Shown one piece after another: positions 53,495 to 61,686 of a stretch of 64,000 bases of DNA. The notes under the pieces were generated by a model, which saw only the letters and a program-made list of their open reading frames with translations, was not told the DNA's origin and made no database searches. The stretch's first letter is position 1, and each line of letters opens with the position of its first letter. The position numbers were made by a program, and so were the translations under genes. The DNA is from Bog-473 sp963725895. GTDB taxonomy: Bacteria > Actinomycetota > Acidimicrobiia > Acidimicrobiales > RAAP-2. Location: contig CAVSAJ010000002.1 of the NCBI GenBank assembly GCA_963725895.1, forward strand, positions 186,001-250,000. The letters run 5' to 3'.

Positions 53495-54253
53495 CTACTT
53501 GGGGGCGAAGCGAGTGCCGCCGTCGAGCCGGATGCACAGGCCGTTGAGCATCGGGTTCTCGACGATGGCCACGGCAAGCTTGGCGTACTCCTCGGGCCGG
53601 CCCAGGCGCTTGGGGAACGCCGCATCCTTGGTCAGCTGTTTGGCGAACTCGTCGGGGATGCCCTTGGTGAGGCCCGTGCTGAAGAGGCTTGGCGCGATGG
53701 CCATGGCCCGAATGCCGAGACTGCCGAGGTCGCGGGCCATGGTGAACACCATGCCGGCGATCCCCGCCTTGGCGGCCGCATAGGCGACCTGGCCGATCTG
53801 ACCCTCGAAGGCGGCGATCGATGCGGTGTCGATGATGACGCCGCGCTCCTCGTCCTCGGGCTCGTTCGTCGACATGTGCCAGGCCTGCAGCCGGTTCAGG
53901 TTGAACGTACCGATGAGGTTCAGCTCGATGATCTTGCGGAAGTCCTCGAGGGGGTGTGGTCCCTCCTTGGTGAGGGTGCGTTTGGCGGTGCCTCCGCCGG
54001 CGGTGTTCACCGCGATGTGCAGGCCGCCGAGCGCGGCGACGGCGTCGGCGAGCGCGGATTCGACCTGGTCGTCGTTGAGCACGTCGACCTCGTGGAAAGT
54101 CCCGGCCAGCTCCTTGGCCACCTCGGGGCCGGCCGTGTTCGGCAGGTCGAGGATGGCGATGTCGGCTCCCTTTTGGCGCAACAACTCGGCCGATGCCTTG
54201 GCCATGCCCGACGCGCCCCCGACGATGACGGCCTTCTTGCCACTGATCTCCAC
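53495..54253 (-). CDS. Short-chain dehydrogenase/reductase (3-hydroxyacyl-CoA dehydrogenase type II-like)
   Basis: A 252-residue Rossmann enzyme starting at GTG 54253 (EISGKKAVIVGGASGMAKAS, the TGxxxGxG-type site). Catalytic residues are in VIIDTASIAAFEGQIGQVAY AAAKAG: Ser, Tyr and Lys in the YxxxK order. Further motifs are NTAGGGTAKRTL and LGIRAMAIAPSLFSTGLTKG. The insertion and sequence style resemble type II 3-hydroxyacyl-CoA dehydrogenases, which oxidise hydroxyacyl-CoA after hydration. It is the first gene of the unit with the hydrolase-thioesterase. Confidence 0.92.
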   Translation of the reverse strand: MEISGKKAVIVGGASGMAKASAELLRQKGADIAILDLPNTAGPEVAKELAGTFHEVDVLNDDQVESALADAVAALGGLHIAVNTAGGGTAKRTLTKEGPHPLEDFRKIIELNLIGTFNLNRLQAWHMSTNEPEDEERGVIIDTASIAAFEGQIGQVAYAAAKAGIAGMVFTMARDLGSLGIRAMAIAPSLFSTGLTKGIPDEFAKQLTKDAAFPKRLGRPEEYAKLAVAIVENPMLNGLCIRLDGGTRFAPK

Positions 54254-54336
54254 TCGGTGTCCCTCTCTATCTGACTGTCCGCGACGTGGTCGTGTGTGAT
54301 GCTGGCTGCCTGCGGCACCGGGCCGCAAACCTGGGA

Positions 54337-54350
54337 AAAGAGTGTACCAT
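54337..54350 (-). promoter_or_regulatory. GGTACACTCTTTT box before the SDR gene
   Basis: On the reverse strand the box reads GGTACACTCTTTT, one to two changes from AGGATACTCTTT. It lies in the divergent gap between the SDR gene (54253) and the crotonase gene (54391). Confidence 0.45.
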
Positions 54351-54390
54351 TTCGCGCCGCGGAGCCGCCCGGCCCGCAGGGAGAGGAAGC

Positions 54391-55170
54391 ATGGAACGCG
54401 AGACCATCCTGTTCGACGTGGCCGACAACGTGGCCACCATCACGTTGAACCGGCCTGACAGCCTGAACTCGTTCAACGAGGCGATGGCCAAGGACATGAC
54501 GTGGGCCTGGGAGACCGTGCGTGACACCGACGACATCCACTGCGTCGTCCTGCAGGCCAACGGTGAGCGTGCCTTTTGCACTGGCATCGACGTCAAGGCT
54601 GGCGGTGGCTGGTTCCAGCCGGACAATGTCTGGAACAGCTTCGACCCCGGCATGGCGCTGGCTCCCAAGTTCAAGCACCGGGTCTGGAAGCCAGTAGTGA
54701 CGGCAGTGCACGGGATGGCTGCCGGCGGTGCGCAGTACTTCATCAACGAGTCCGACATCGTCATCTGCTCCGAGGACGCCGTCTTCTTCGACCCCCATGC
54801 CAGCGTGGGCATCGTCAGCGCGCTCGAACCGATCGGGATGCTCCATCGCGGCATCCCTCTCGGGGAGGTCCTGCGTTGGGCGCTCACGGGCAATGAGGAA
54901 CGCATCACGGCGGAGACAGCGCTGCGCATCGGTCTCGTGACCGAAATCGTGGCTCGGGAGCAGCTCCGTGACCGGGCCCGGGAGATCGCGGCGACCATCG
55001 CACGGCGCAATCCCAAGGCGATCCAGGGCACGGTGCGCGCCATCTGGGAGTCGCTCGAGATGCCCCGCGCGGCGGCGATCCACAACGGGCTCTCCTACAC
55101 CCAGATCGGCAATCCCGCGCCCGGCGACGTCGTCATGTCACGCGAGAAGAGGGAGACGCAATACCGCTGA
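54391..55170 (+). CDS. Enoyl-CoA hydratase/isomerase
   Basis: A 259-residue crotonase starting MERETILFDVADNVATITLN. Motifs are RPDSLNSFNEAMAKDMTWAW, NGERAFCTGIDVKAGGGWFQ, VTAVHGMAAGGAQYFINESD and FFDPHASVGIVSALEPIGML, where the usual hydratase Glu positions read His and Val, so isomerisation or hydrolysis may be the real reaction. ATG 54391 follows AGGGAGAGGAAGC. It diverges from the SDR gene and converges with the second acyl-CoA ligase. Confidence 0.92.
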   Translation: MERETILFDVADNVATITLNRPDSLNSFNEAMAKDMTWAWETVRDTDDIHCVVLQANGERAFCTGIDVKAGGGWFQPDNVWNSFDPGMALAPKFKHRVWKPVVTAVHGMAAGGAQYFINESDIVICSEDAVFFDPHASVGIVSALEPIGMLHRGIPLGEVLRWALTGNEERITAETALRIGLVTEIVAREQLRDRAREIAATIARRNPKAIQGTVRAIWESLEMPRAAAIHNGLSYTQIGNPAPGDVVMSREKRETQYR

Positions 55171-55179
55171 CGTCGTTCG

Positions 55180-56790
55180 TCACAACAACGAACGGAGATC
55201 GCGCTTGCGGACCTTGCCCGCCGCAGTGCGCGGGAGGGTATCGGTGAGCACGACGCGCGTCGGGACCTTGTGGGCGGCCAGGCCCGACGCGGCCGCCGCC
55301 TCGCGAAGGTCCTGGAGCCTCGGCGCCGGACGGCCGTCCCGGGGGACCACGACCGCACAGACCACCTCACCCCACACCTCGTCGGGCGCGGCGCACACGG
55401 CCACCTCCGCCACCGCCTCGAGGCGGCCGAGGACCTCCTCGACCTCACGGGCGGAGATGTTCTCGCCGCCCCGGATGATGACGTCCTTCACCCGGTCCGT
55501 GACGACGAGGTAGCCGTCCGCGTCGACGTGACCCAGATCGCCGGTGCGGAACCACGTGTCGTGAACGAACGCCGTGTCGTCGGCCGCCGCGTCCTGGTAG
55601 CCAAGAAACTGCTTCGGCCCGCGTGCGACGATCTCACCCTCCTCGCCGGGCGCCACCTCGACGCCGTCATCACCCAGGATCCGTACTTCGTTGCCCGGCG
55701 TCACCCGCCCGTCGGTGAGCCGTCGTTTGTCGGGCGGGTCGAGGGGATTCCCGGAGCTGATCGCCGGATGCTCGGTCGACCCGTAGGTGCGCCATGTCAC
55801 GATCCCGGCGTCCTCGCTGCGCTCGACGAGCGCCGGCGGGACCGCGGCGGCACCGCAGAGGAAGCGTTGCAGCGAGGAGATGTCCCGGCCGCTCCGCCCG
55901 GCCTCGTCGAGCAGGGTGGAGAGGAAGAACGGTGTCCCGGCGCTCGCCGTGATCCGGTGTGCCTCGACGAGCTCGGCCGCGGTGCGGGCGCTCCACCGGT
56001 CCATCACCACGGTCGTCCCGCCGGCGGTCAACGGGCGGAGAAGACCGAGGAGTGAGGCGACGTGTCCGGCGGGAAAGGTGGCGAGCATCCGCGTGGTCGT
56101 GTCGGCGGGCACCGCGCTGAGCCCGCACAGCAGCGTCTCGTGGCTGTGTCGGACCCCTTTGGGCGCCGCGGTCGATCCCGACGTGTACAAGACGCAGGCC
56201 ACCGACGCCGGGTCGGGCCGCAATCGGACAGGGATGTCCGACGAACCGGGTGGGATCGCATCGAGGGCCACGACGCCCGGAGGAGCGGTCGTGCCGAGGA
56301 CGATCGTGTAGCGCAGGGGCCGGCGCTCTCCCGCCTCGACCACGGGCGCCAGCAGATCGCGCCCGCGCCATACCCGCGCAACGACTGCACCGGCCGCGCC
56401 TGTCTCGCGCGCAGCGTGTGCGACCTCCGCCGCGGTGGCGGTGGTCGCGAGCGGGACGGGAACGGCGTGCAGGAGCCAGACGGCGACCAGGGCCTCGGTC
56501 CCCGAGAGGTCGGCGGGGGTCTGGACGAGGACCGTGTCCCCCGCCGATACTCCCGCCGCAGCCAACCGCGCCGCCCTGTCGGTGGCGCGGCCGAGGAGCT
56601 CGTCGAGGGTCACCGTCGTGCTCTCGCGGTCGACCCGGGCGAACACGATCTGGTCATGCGCGTGAGCGGCGCACCCGGCGACGATGGCCTCCCCGACGGT
56701 CCGGCCCGGATACACACCGACGGCGCGCCATGCGTTGCGCAGCTCGTCGCGCGCCCTGCGGCCGCGTAGGCCGGGCTCGCCGGACGTCAC
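55180..56790 (-). CDS. AMP-dependent acyl-CoA/fatty-acid ligase
   Basis: A 536-residue ANL ligase. It has VACVLYTSGSTAAPKGVRHS, WRTYGSTEHPAISSGNP, DTWFRTGDLGHVDADGYLVV, TDRVKDVIIRGGENISAREV and the catalytic Lys in LPRTAAGKVRKRDLRSLL. The C-terminus looks like cyclohexane- or cinnamate-type ligases, but specificity cannot be read. GTG 56790 overlaps the stop of the alpha/beta hydrolase by four bases, so hydrolase and ligase are co-translated: ester cleavage followed by CoA activation. Confidence 0.9.
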   Translation of the reverse strand: MTSGEPGLRGRRARDELRNAWRAVGVYPGRTVGEAIVAGCAAHAHDQIVFARVDRESTTVTLDELLGRATDRAARLAAAGVSAGDTVLVQTPADLSGTEALVAVWLLHAVPVPLATTATAAEVAHAARETGAAGAVVARVWRGRDLLAPVVEAGERRPLRYTIVLGTTAPPGVVALDAIPPGSSDIPVRLRPDPASVACVLYTSGSTAAPKGVRHSHETLLCGLSAVPADTTTRMLATFPAGHVASLLGLLRPLTAGGTTVVMDRWSARTAAELVEAHRITASAGTPFFLSTLLDEAGRSGRDISSLQRFLCGAAAVPPALVERSEDAGIVTWRTYGSTEHPAISSGNPLDPPDKRRLTDGRVTPGNEVRILGDDGVEVAPGEEGEIVARGPKQFLGYQDAAADDTAFVHDTWFRTGDLGHVDADGYLVVTDRVKDVIIRGGENISAREVEEVLGRLEAVAEVAVCAAPDEVWGEVVCAVVVPRDGRPAPRLQDLREAAAASGLAAHKVPTRVVLTDTLPRTAAGKVRKRDLRSLL

Positions 56791-57729
56791 AGGGCGAAGC
56801 CGCGGATGAGCTCGGCCAGCACGAGTGGCCGGTCGCTCTGCACCGCGTGGCCCGCCTCCTCCACCACAACGACCTCCAGCGAGGGGAGGCGCCGACGCAT
56901 CTCCGCGATGTCCTCGTCTCGCACGAACGGGGACAAGCCGCCGCGTACGAGCAGAGTGGGCGAGGTGATGGCGCTCACGTCCTCCCAGAGCGGCGTGAAG
57001 TCCACCCACTCGCTCGGACCCCCCGTCGTCCGACGGACCGAAGAGGTCGTAGCGCCAGGTCCAGCGGCCGTCGTCGAGGCGCCGGGCGTTATGGCGGACG
57101 CCGCGCCGGACGCCCGCTGCGCCGCGGTGAGGGCTCAGCGCGACGGCGGCGTCCGCCATCTCGTCGAACGTGTCGTAGACCGGCGGCCCCGCGATGAGGG
57201 ACACCGTCCCGCGCTCAGCCGTCGTGAGCTGGCGCGAGGGATCGTTGATCTGCGGCGTCACGTCGACGAACACGGCTCGAGGGCAGCGATCGGGCCGCTG
57301 CGCTGCCAGGCGGATCGTCGTGGCTCCGCCGAGAGACATGCCGATGACGCACCGGGCGGCGGGCGCCACCGCCGCCATCAATTCCGCAACGGCGTCCGCG
57401 TCCTGCCACGGCCCGTAGTCACGGTCGGGACGACGGTCCGAATGTCCGTGACCGGGGAGGTCGACGGCGACGGCCGGGCGGTCGAGGGCGAGCATGACCG
57501 TGTCCCAGGTGTGCGCGTTCTGGGCACCGCCGTGCAGGAACACAAGCTCCGGATCGTTCTCGCCCCAACGCAGGTATGAGAGAGCCTGACCACCGGGAAG
57601 CTCGAAGTTGTCGCGGCGCACCGCAGGGCGCTGATCGAAGGGAAGGTCCCATTCGGCCGCGTTCTCGTGCAGCAGGCCGAACTCGTCGTAGTCGTCTGCG
57701 TCCAGCGTGTCCCGCAGCGAGGTCACCAT
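56787..57729 (-). CDS. Alpha/beta hydrolase, frameshifted in a G-run
   Basis: An alpha/beta hydrolase of about 313 residues. LVFLHGGAQNAHTWDTVMLA carries the HGG oxyanion segment, VDLPGHGHSDRRPDRDYGPW follows, and the nucleophile elbow is CVIGMSLGGATTIRL. The frame breaks in a run of six C on the plus strand (57019-57024). The rest, WEDVSAITSPTLLVRGGLSP and VVVEEAGHAVQSDRPLVLAE with the catalytic His, is in another frame. ATG 57729 starts just after the thiolase domain. A sequencing indel is the simplest cause. Confidence 0.82.
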
Positions 57730-58990
57730 GGCGACCAGACGCGGCTGAGCCCTCGATGCGCTCGATGATGACCGCGGGAGCCATACCGCCGCCGGCGCAC
57801 ATGGTGATGAGGGCAACCTGCTCATCACGCCGCTCGAGCTCGTCGAGCGCCGTGCCCACCAGAAGAGAGCCCGTCGCCCCGATGGGGTGGCCCAGCGCGA
57901 TCGCACCTCCGTTGACGTTGATCTTGTCGCGGTCGATGTCGAGGTCTCTGATGTACTTCTCGGGGACGACGGCGAAGGCCTCATTGACTTCGAAGAGGTC
58001 GATGTCACGGAGCGACATGCCGGCCTTGGCGAGGACTTTTCTGGTCGCCGGGACCGGGGCGTTCAGCATCAGCGTGGGGTCGTCGCCGATGTTGGCCGTG
58101 GCGACGATGCGGGCCCGGGGCCGCAGACCGTGCGCCGTTGCGTAGTCGGGTGTGGTCAGGAGCAGGGCTGCTGCGCCGTCGACGACTCCTGACGAGTTGC
58201 CCGCGTGGTGGACGTGGTCGATCTGGAGGCCGGGGAACTTCTGGAGGACGAGGCCGCGGTAGGTCGTGCCGTTCTCGTCGAGCGGGATGTCGGCCAGCGC
58301 CTCGAAGGAAGAGGGGAGGTTGGCCAGCGAATCGGCGGTGGTGCCGGGCCGGGGGTACTCTTCCCGGTCGAGCGCCACCGTCCCGTCGAGGTTGTGCACC
58401 GTGACGAGGGACTTGTCGAAGCGGCCCTCTTTGATCGCCACCTCAGCCCGGCGCTGCGACTCTGCCGCGAGCTCGTCGACAGCCCGCCGGTCGATCTTCT
58501 CCAGGGTCGCGATCGTGTCGGCAGCGACGCCCTGATTGGTCTGGGGGTGGATGGCCCGCAGGTGGTCGTTCCCGCTGTCGAGGAATGGGGACCGTGACTT
58601 CGAGACGTTGGCCGCGTACGAGGACATCATCTCCGTGCCGCCGGCGATGACGACGTCCTCCATGCCGGCCATGACGGAGGCCGCGGCGAAGTTGACCGAC
58701 GAGATGCCCGAGCCGCAGAAGCGGTCGAGCGTGACGCCGCTGGCCGTGGTGGCGTAGCCCGCATCGAGCGCGGCCATGCGCCCGAGGTCGCCGCCCTGGC
58801 TTCCGACCTGCATGGAGGTGCCCCACACGATGTCGTCGACGTCTGCGGTGTCGAGCCCGTTGCGCTCGGCCAGCGCGCGGAGCACGGTGGCACCGAGGAC
58901 CTGCGGGTGCAGGCCGGTGAGGGCACCCTTGCCGACCTTGCCGATGCCGCGTGGGGTGCGGCAGGCGTCAATGATCCAGGCTTCGCTCAC
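57419..58990 (-). CDS. Acetyl-CoA C-acyltransferase (thiolase)
   Basis: A thiolase with all catalytic parts: nucleophile Cys in VTLDRFCGSGISSVNFAAAS, VNGGAIALGHPIGATGSLLV with the base His, and the second Cys in ALITMCAGGGMAPAVIIERI. It cleaves 3-ketoacyl-CoA at the end of a beta-oxidation round. I start it at GTG 58990 (SEAWIIDACRTPRGIGKVGK). The family domain ends near 57757, but the frame runs on to 57419 through the start of the alpha/beta hydrolase gene. This suggests a lost stop or indel at the 3' end, so the true end is probably near 57725-57760. Confidence 0.88.
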   Translation of the reverse strand: MSEAWIIDACRTPRGIGKVGKGALTGLHPQVLGATVLRALAERNGLDTADVDDIVWGTSMQVGSQGGDLGRMAALDAGYATTASGVTLDRFCGSGISSVNFAAASVMAGMEDVVIAGGTEMMSSYAANVSKSRSPFLDSGNDHLRAIHPQTNQGVAADTIATLEKIDRRAVDELAAESQRRAEVAIKEGRFDKSLVTVHNLDGTVALDREEYPRPGTTADSLANLPSSFEALADIPLDENGTTYRGLVLQKFPGLQIDHVHHAGNSSGVVDGAAALLLTTPDYATAHGLRPRARIVATANIGDDPTLMLNAPVPATRKVLAKAGMSLRDIDLFEVNEAFAVVPEKYIRDLDIDRDKINVNGGAIALGHPIGATGSLLVGTALDELERRDEQVALITMCAGGGMAPAVIIERIEGSAASGRHGDLAAGHAGRRRLRRVRPAARERGRMGPSLRSAPCGAPRQLRASRWSGSLIPALGRERSGACVPARRCPERAHLGHGHARPRPPGRRRRPPRSRTFGPSSRP

Positions 58991-59038
58991 GTCGTATCCT
59001 CGCTCCTCGTCGATCGCGGGCCGTTCCAACCCGGCCAC

Positions 59039-59050
59039 AAAGAGTATCCT
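59039..59050 (-). promoter_or_regulatory. AGGATACTCTTT box before the thiolase gene
   Basis: On the reverse strand the 12 bases are identical to those at 34734-34745. It lies about 50 bases before the thiolase GTG and about 45 bases before the divergent hydrolase gene at 59097. Confidence 0.5.
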
Positions 59051-59096
59051 GATATGCCGGATTGAGCGAGTCAGGCGCAGGGACTGGAGGCTGACG

Positions 59097-60569
59097 ATGA
59101 CGACCACTCGGAGCCGGTCGTTCCAGGAGATCCCTGGCAGGGCTCCCGACATCATGCGGGACTACGACCTGGGGGCCCTCGGCTACCAGGAGACCGAGTA
59201 CAGCGTGGAGGGCACAGCTGTCTCGTACGAGTTGGTGAACGAGCGCGGCGTGGACGGTCGCTGGGAAACCCGTGCCGGCGCGGACGCACCGTTTCGGACC
59301 CGCTTCGTGGTCCGCCGGCCCGTGGAGGCACCGCGCTTCAGCGGCACGGTGGTCGTCGAATGGCTCAACGTCTCAGCGGGCATGGATGCCGCACCCGACT
59401 GGGGATTCTTTCACCGGTACCTCGCCGCGGCGGGCCACGCCTGGGTCGGAGTGTCGGCCCAGAAGGTGGGCATCGACGGCGGCGGGTTTGCTGAGGGGCT
59501 CCACCTGAAGCTGCTCGCGCCTGATCGCTACGGCGATCTCGAGCACCCGGGAGACGCCTGGTCTTTCGACATCTTCACGCAGGTGGCTACCTCGGTGCGC
59601 GAATCGCGCACCGAGGGTCCTCTCGGCGGGCTCGAGGCGACACAGCTCCTGGCCGCAGGCGAGTCCCAGTCCGCGGCATGCCTCGTGACGTACATCAACG
59701 CCGTCGATCCGCACGTACGCGTGTTCGACGGCTTCTTCGTGCACGGTCGGCCGGGCGTGGCCGTCTCGATCGACGGCGTCTTCATTTCCTCGGCCAGGAG
59801 CAGGGTCGAGAACATCGAGGCGACGGCGTCGGCGATCTCGCAGAAGGGCGAGCGCGTCCGGGACGACGCGCGGGTGCCGGTCCTCGTCCTGCAGAGCGAA
59901 ACCGATGTCATCGTGCTCGGTGGCGGGCGCGCCGAGCAGCCCGATTCCGAGCACATCCGGGTGTGGGAGATCGCGGGCGCGGCCCATGCCGATACCTACG
60001 TGCTGAGTGGGGGTCGTCTGGACGACGGCAGCTTGAGCGGCGAGCGGCTGGCCCAGCTGCTGCGACCCACCCGGCACATGATCATGGGGACTACGGAGAC
60101 GCCGGTCAACGCTGGTCCGCAACAGCACTACGTGAGCCAAGCCGCGTTGGCCCATCTCGTGCGATGGTCCCGCGGCGGCGACGCGCCGCCGCGGGCGGGT
60201 CGACTCATGCTGGACAGTACGGGGATCGGCTTCGAGCTCGACGAACGGGGGATCGCCCGCGGCGGCATCCGCACCCCCTGGGTCGACGCACCGACTGCGA
60301 TTCTGTCGGGACTGGGACAGAGCGGCGAGTCCTTCGCCTTCCTCTTCGGCCGGACGCTGCCCTTCGACGAGGCCGCGCTGGCATCGCAGTATCCAGGGGG
60401 ACACGACGAATACATGCGGCGTTTCGCCGCATCGCTCGACGCCACGATTGCCGCCGGCTTCCTGCTCGAGGACGACCGCGGTGAGATCCTCGAGGTCGCT
60501 GCCGCGTCGTACCCGCTCCGGCTTGCGGAGGACCCTCCGGCGCCGCCAGGAACGGTGCGTAATTCATGA
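59097..60569 (+). CDS. Alpha/beta hydrolase domain protein (Abhydrolase_10 type)
   Basis: A 490-residue protein. GTVVVEWLNVSAGMDAAPDW and the nucleophile elbow LLAAGESQSAACLVTYINAV (Ser in GESQS) are typical of the large Abhydrolase_10 group, together with VPVLVLQSETDVIVLGG for the acid and WEIAGAAHADTYVLSGG for the His. Members are esterase-like and often found in catabolic islands. ATG 59097 follows GGAGG. The divergent thiolase gene shares its promoter gap. The upstream frame overlapping the thiolase is ignored. Confidence 0.85.
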   Translation: MTTTRSRSFQEIPGRAPDIMRDYDLGALGYQETEYSVEGTAVSYELVNERGVDGRWETRAGADAPFRTRFVVRRPVEAPRFSGTVVVEWLNVSAGMDAAPDWGFFHRYLAAAGHAWVGVSAQKVGIDGGGFAEGLHLKLLAPDRYGDLEHPGDAWSFDIFTQVATSVRESRTEGPLGGLEATQLLAAGESQSAACLVTYINAVDPHVRVFDGFFVHGRPGVAVSIDGVFISSARSRVENIEATASAISQKGERVRDDARVPVLVLQSETDVIVLGGGRAEQPDSEHIRVWEIAGAAHADTYVLSGGRLDDGSLSGERLAQLLRPTRHMIMGTTETPVNAGPQQHYVSQAALAHLVRWSRGGDAPPRAGRLMLDSTGIGFELDERGIARGGIRTPWVDAPTAILSGLGQSGESFAFLFGRTLPFDEAALASQYPGGHDEYMRRFAASLDATIAAGFLLEDDRGEILEVAAASYPLRLAEDPPAPPGTVRNS

Positions 60570-60684
60570 CACTCTTTTCAGCCCGGGACCGACCGTCGCG
60601 GGCACAACACGTCCTCATTTCTCGCTCCACGCTGAGACTTCAGACCTCCGACCAGTCCTTTGACACCCGGTCTGCTAGGGTGCA

Positions 60685-60702
60685 AAAAGAGGGTCCTCTT
60701 TT
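60685..60702. promoter_or_regulatory. Perfect palindrome before the ABC exporter operon
   Basis: AAAAGAGG-GT-CCTCTTTT is a perfect inverted repeat 19 bases before the ATPase start. A TTGACA at 60660-60665 upstream could be the -35. It may be a repressor operator. As RNA it is a short A/U-ended stem, so attenuation is possible. Confidence 0.5.
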
Positions 60703-60720
60703 CTCTCGCCGGAGGGTGCA

Positions 60721-61686
60721 ATGCAAGAGGCGGTCGGAAGCGTCGGGACGGGGAACGGACCACGGCCGATGCTGTCGTGCGAGGGCCTGCGCAAGCGCTA
60801 CGGGGACCGGCTCGCCGTCGACGGCGTGTCCTTTTCCATCGCCGAGAAGGAGTGCTACGGCCTCCTCGGACCGAACGGCGCGGGGAAGACAACGACCATC
60901 TCGATGCTGTGCGGGCTCACGCTCCGCGACGAGGGAGATGTCTGCGTCGACGGGTTCGAGGGCGGCACCCTCGAGGCGAAGGCGGCCATCGGCTACGTGC
61001 CCCAGGACCTCGCGCTCTACCCGGACCTCACGGCCGCCGAGAACCTCACGTTCTTCGGCCAGCTCTACGGCCTCTCCGGGAAGGAGCTGGAGGGCCGGAT
61101 CACCGAGACGCTGGCGCTCGTCGGTCTGGCGGACCGAGGGAAAGACCGGATCGGAACCTACTCGGGGGGTATGAAGCGGCGCGCCAACATGGCGGCCGGC
61201 CTGCTGCACCAGCCAAAGCTGCTCGTCCTCGACGAGCCGACGGTGGGCGTCGACCCGCAGAGCCGCAACGCCATCTTGGAGACCGTTGCGCAGCTGGGGA
61301 TCGCCGTGCTCTACACCACCCATTACATGGAGGAGGCGGCCAAGCTCTGTGACCGCATCGGAATCATCGATGACGGACACCTGATCGCCGAGGGGACAGC
61401 CGCAGCGCTCATCGCCAGGCACGGTGGGCGTGACAAGGTTCACCTCTCGTGCGCGGAAGCAGATCTCGACGAGCTGGCCGTGGCGTGTGGCCCGCTCGCC
61501 GACATTCACGACGTCAACGAGGTTGACGGCCACCTCGAGCTGACCACCGACCATGGGCCGGCCGTGCTGCCGGCGGTCGTTGCCGTCGCCGCACGGCACG
61601 GCATTGAGCTGACGGGCGTCGAAGTGCGATCGGCGAATCTCGAGGACGTCTTCTTGAGTCTCACCGGCAAAGAGCTGCGCGATTGA
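60721..61686 (+). CDS. ABC transporter ATP-binding protein (ABC-2 export type)
   Basis: A 321-residue nucleotide-binding subunit. Walker A is LLGPNGAGKTTTISMLCGL near residue 50, the Q-loop IGYVPQDLALYPDLTAAENL, the signature TYSGGMKRRANMAAGLLHQP, Walker B LLVLDEPTVGVDPQSRN and the switch His in VLYTTHYMEEAAKLCD. The C-terminal 90 residues are a regulatory extension (ANLEDVFLSLTGKELRD) usual in DrrA/NodI-type drug and lipid exporters. It overlaps the first permease gene (TTGA). The operon exports an unknown compound. Confidence 0.95.
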   Translation: MQEAVGSVGTGNGPRPMLSCEGLRKRYGDRLAVDGVSFSIAEKECYGLLGPNGAGKTTTISMLCGLTLRDEGDVCVDGFEGGTLEAKAAIGYVPQDLALYPDLTAAENLTFFGQLYGLSGKELEGRITETLALVGLADRGKDRIGTYSGGMKRRANMAAGLLHQPKLLVLDEPTVGVDPQSRNAILETVAQLGIAVLYTTHYMEEAAKLCDRIGIIDDGHLIAEGTAAALIARHGGRDKVHLSCAEADLDELAVACGPLADIHDVNEVDGHLELTTDHGPAVLPAVVAVAARHGIELTGVEVRSANLEDVFLSLTGKELRD

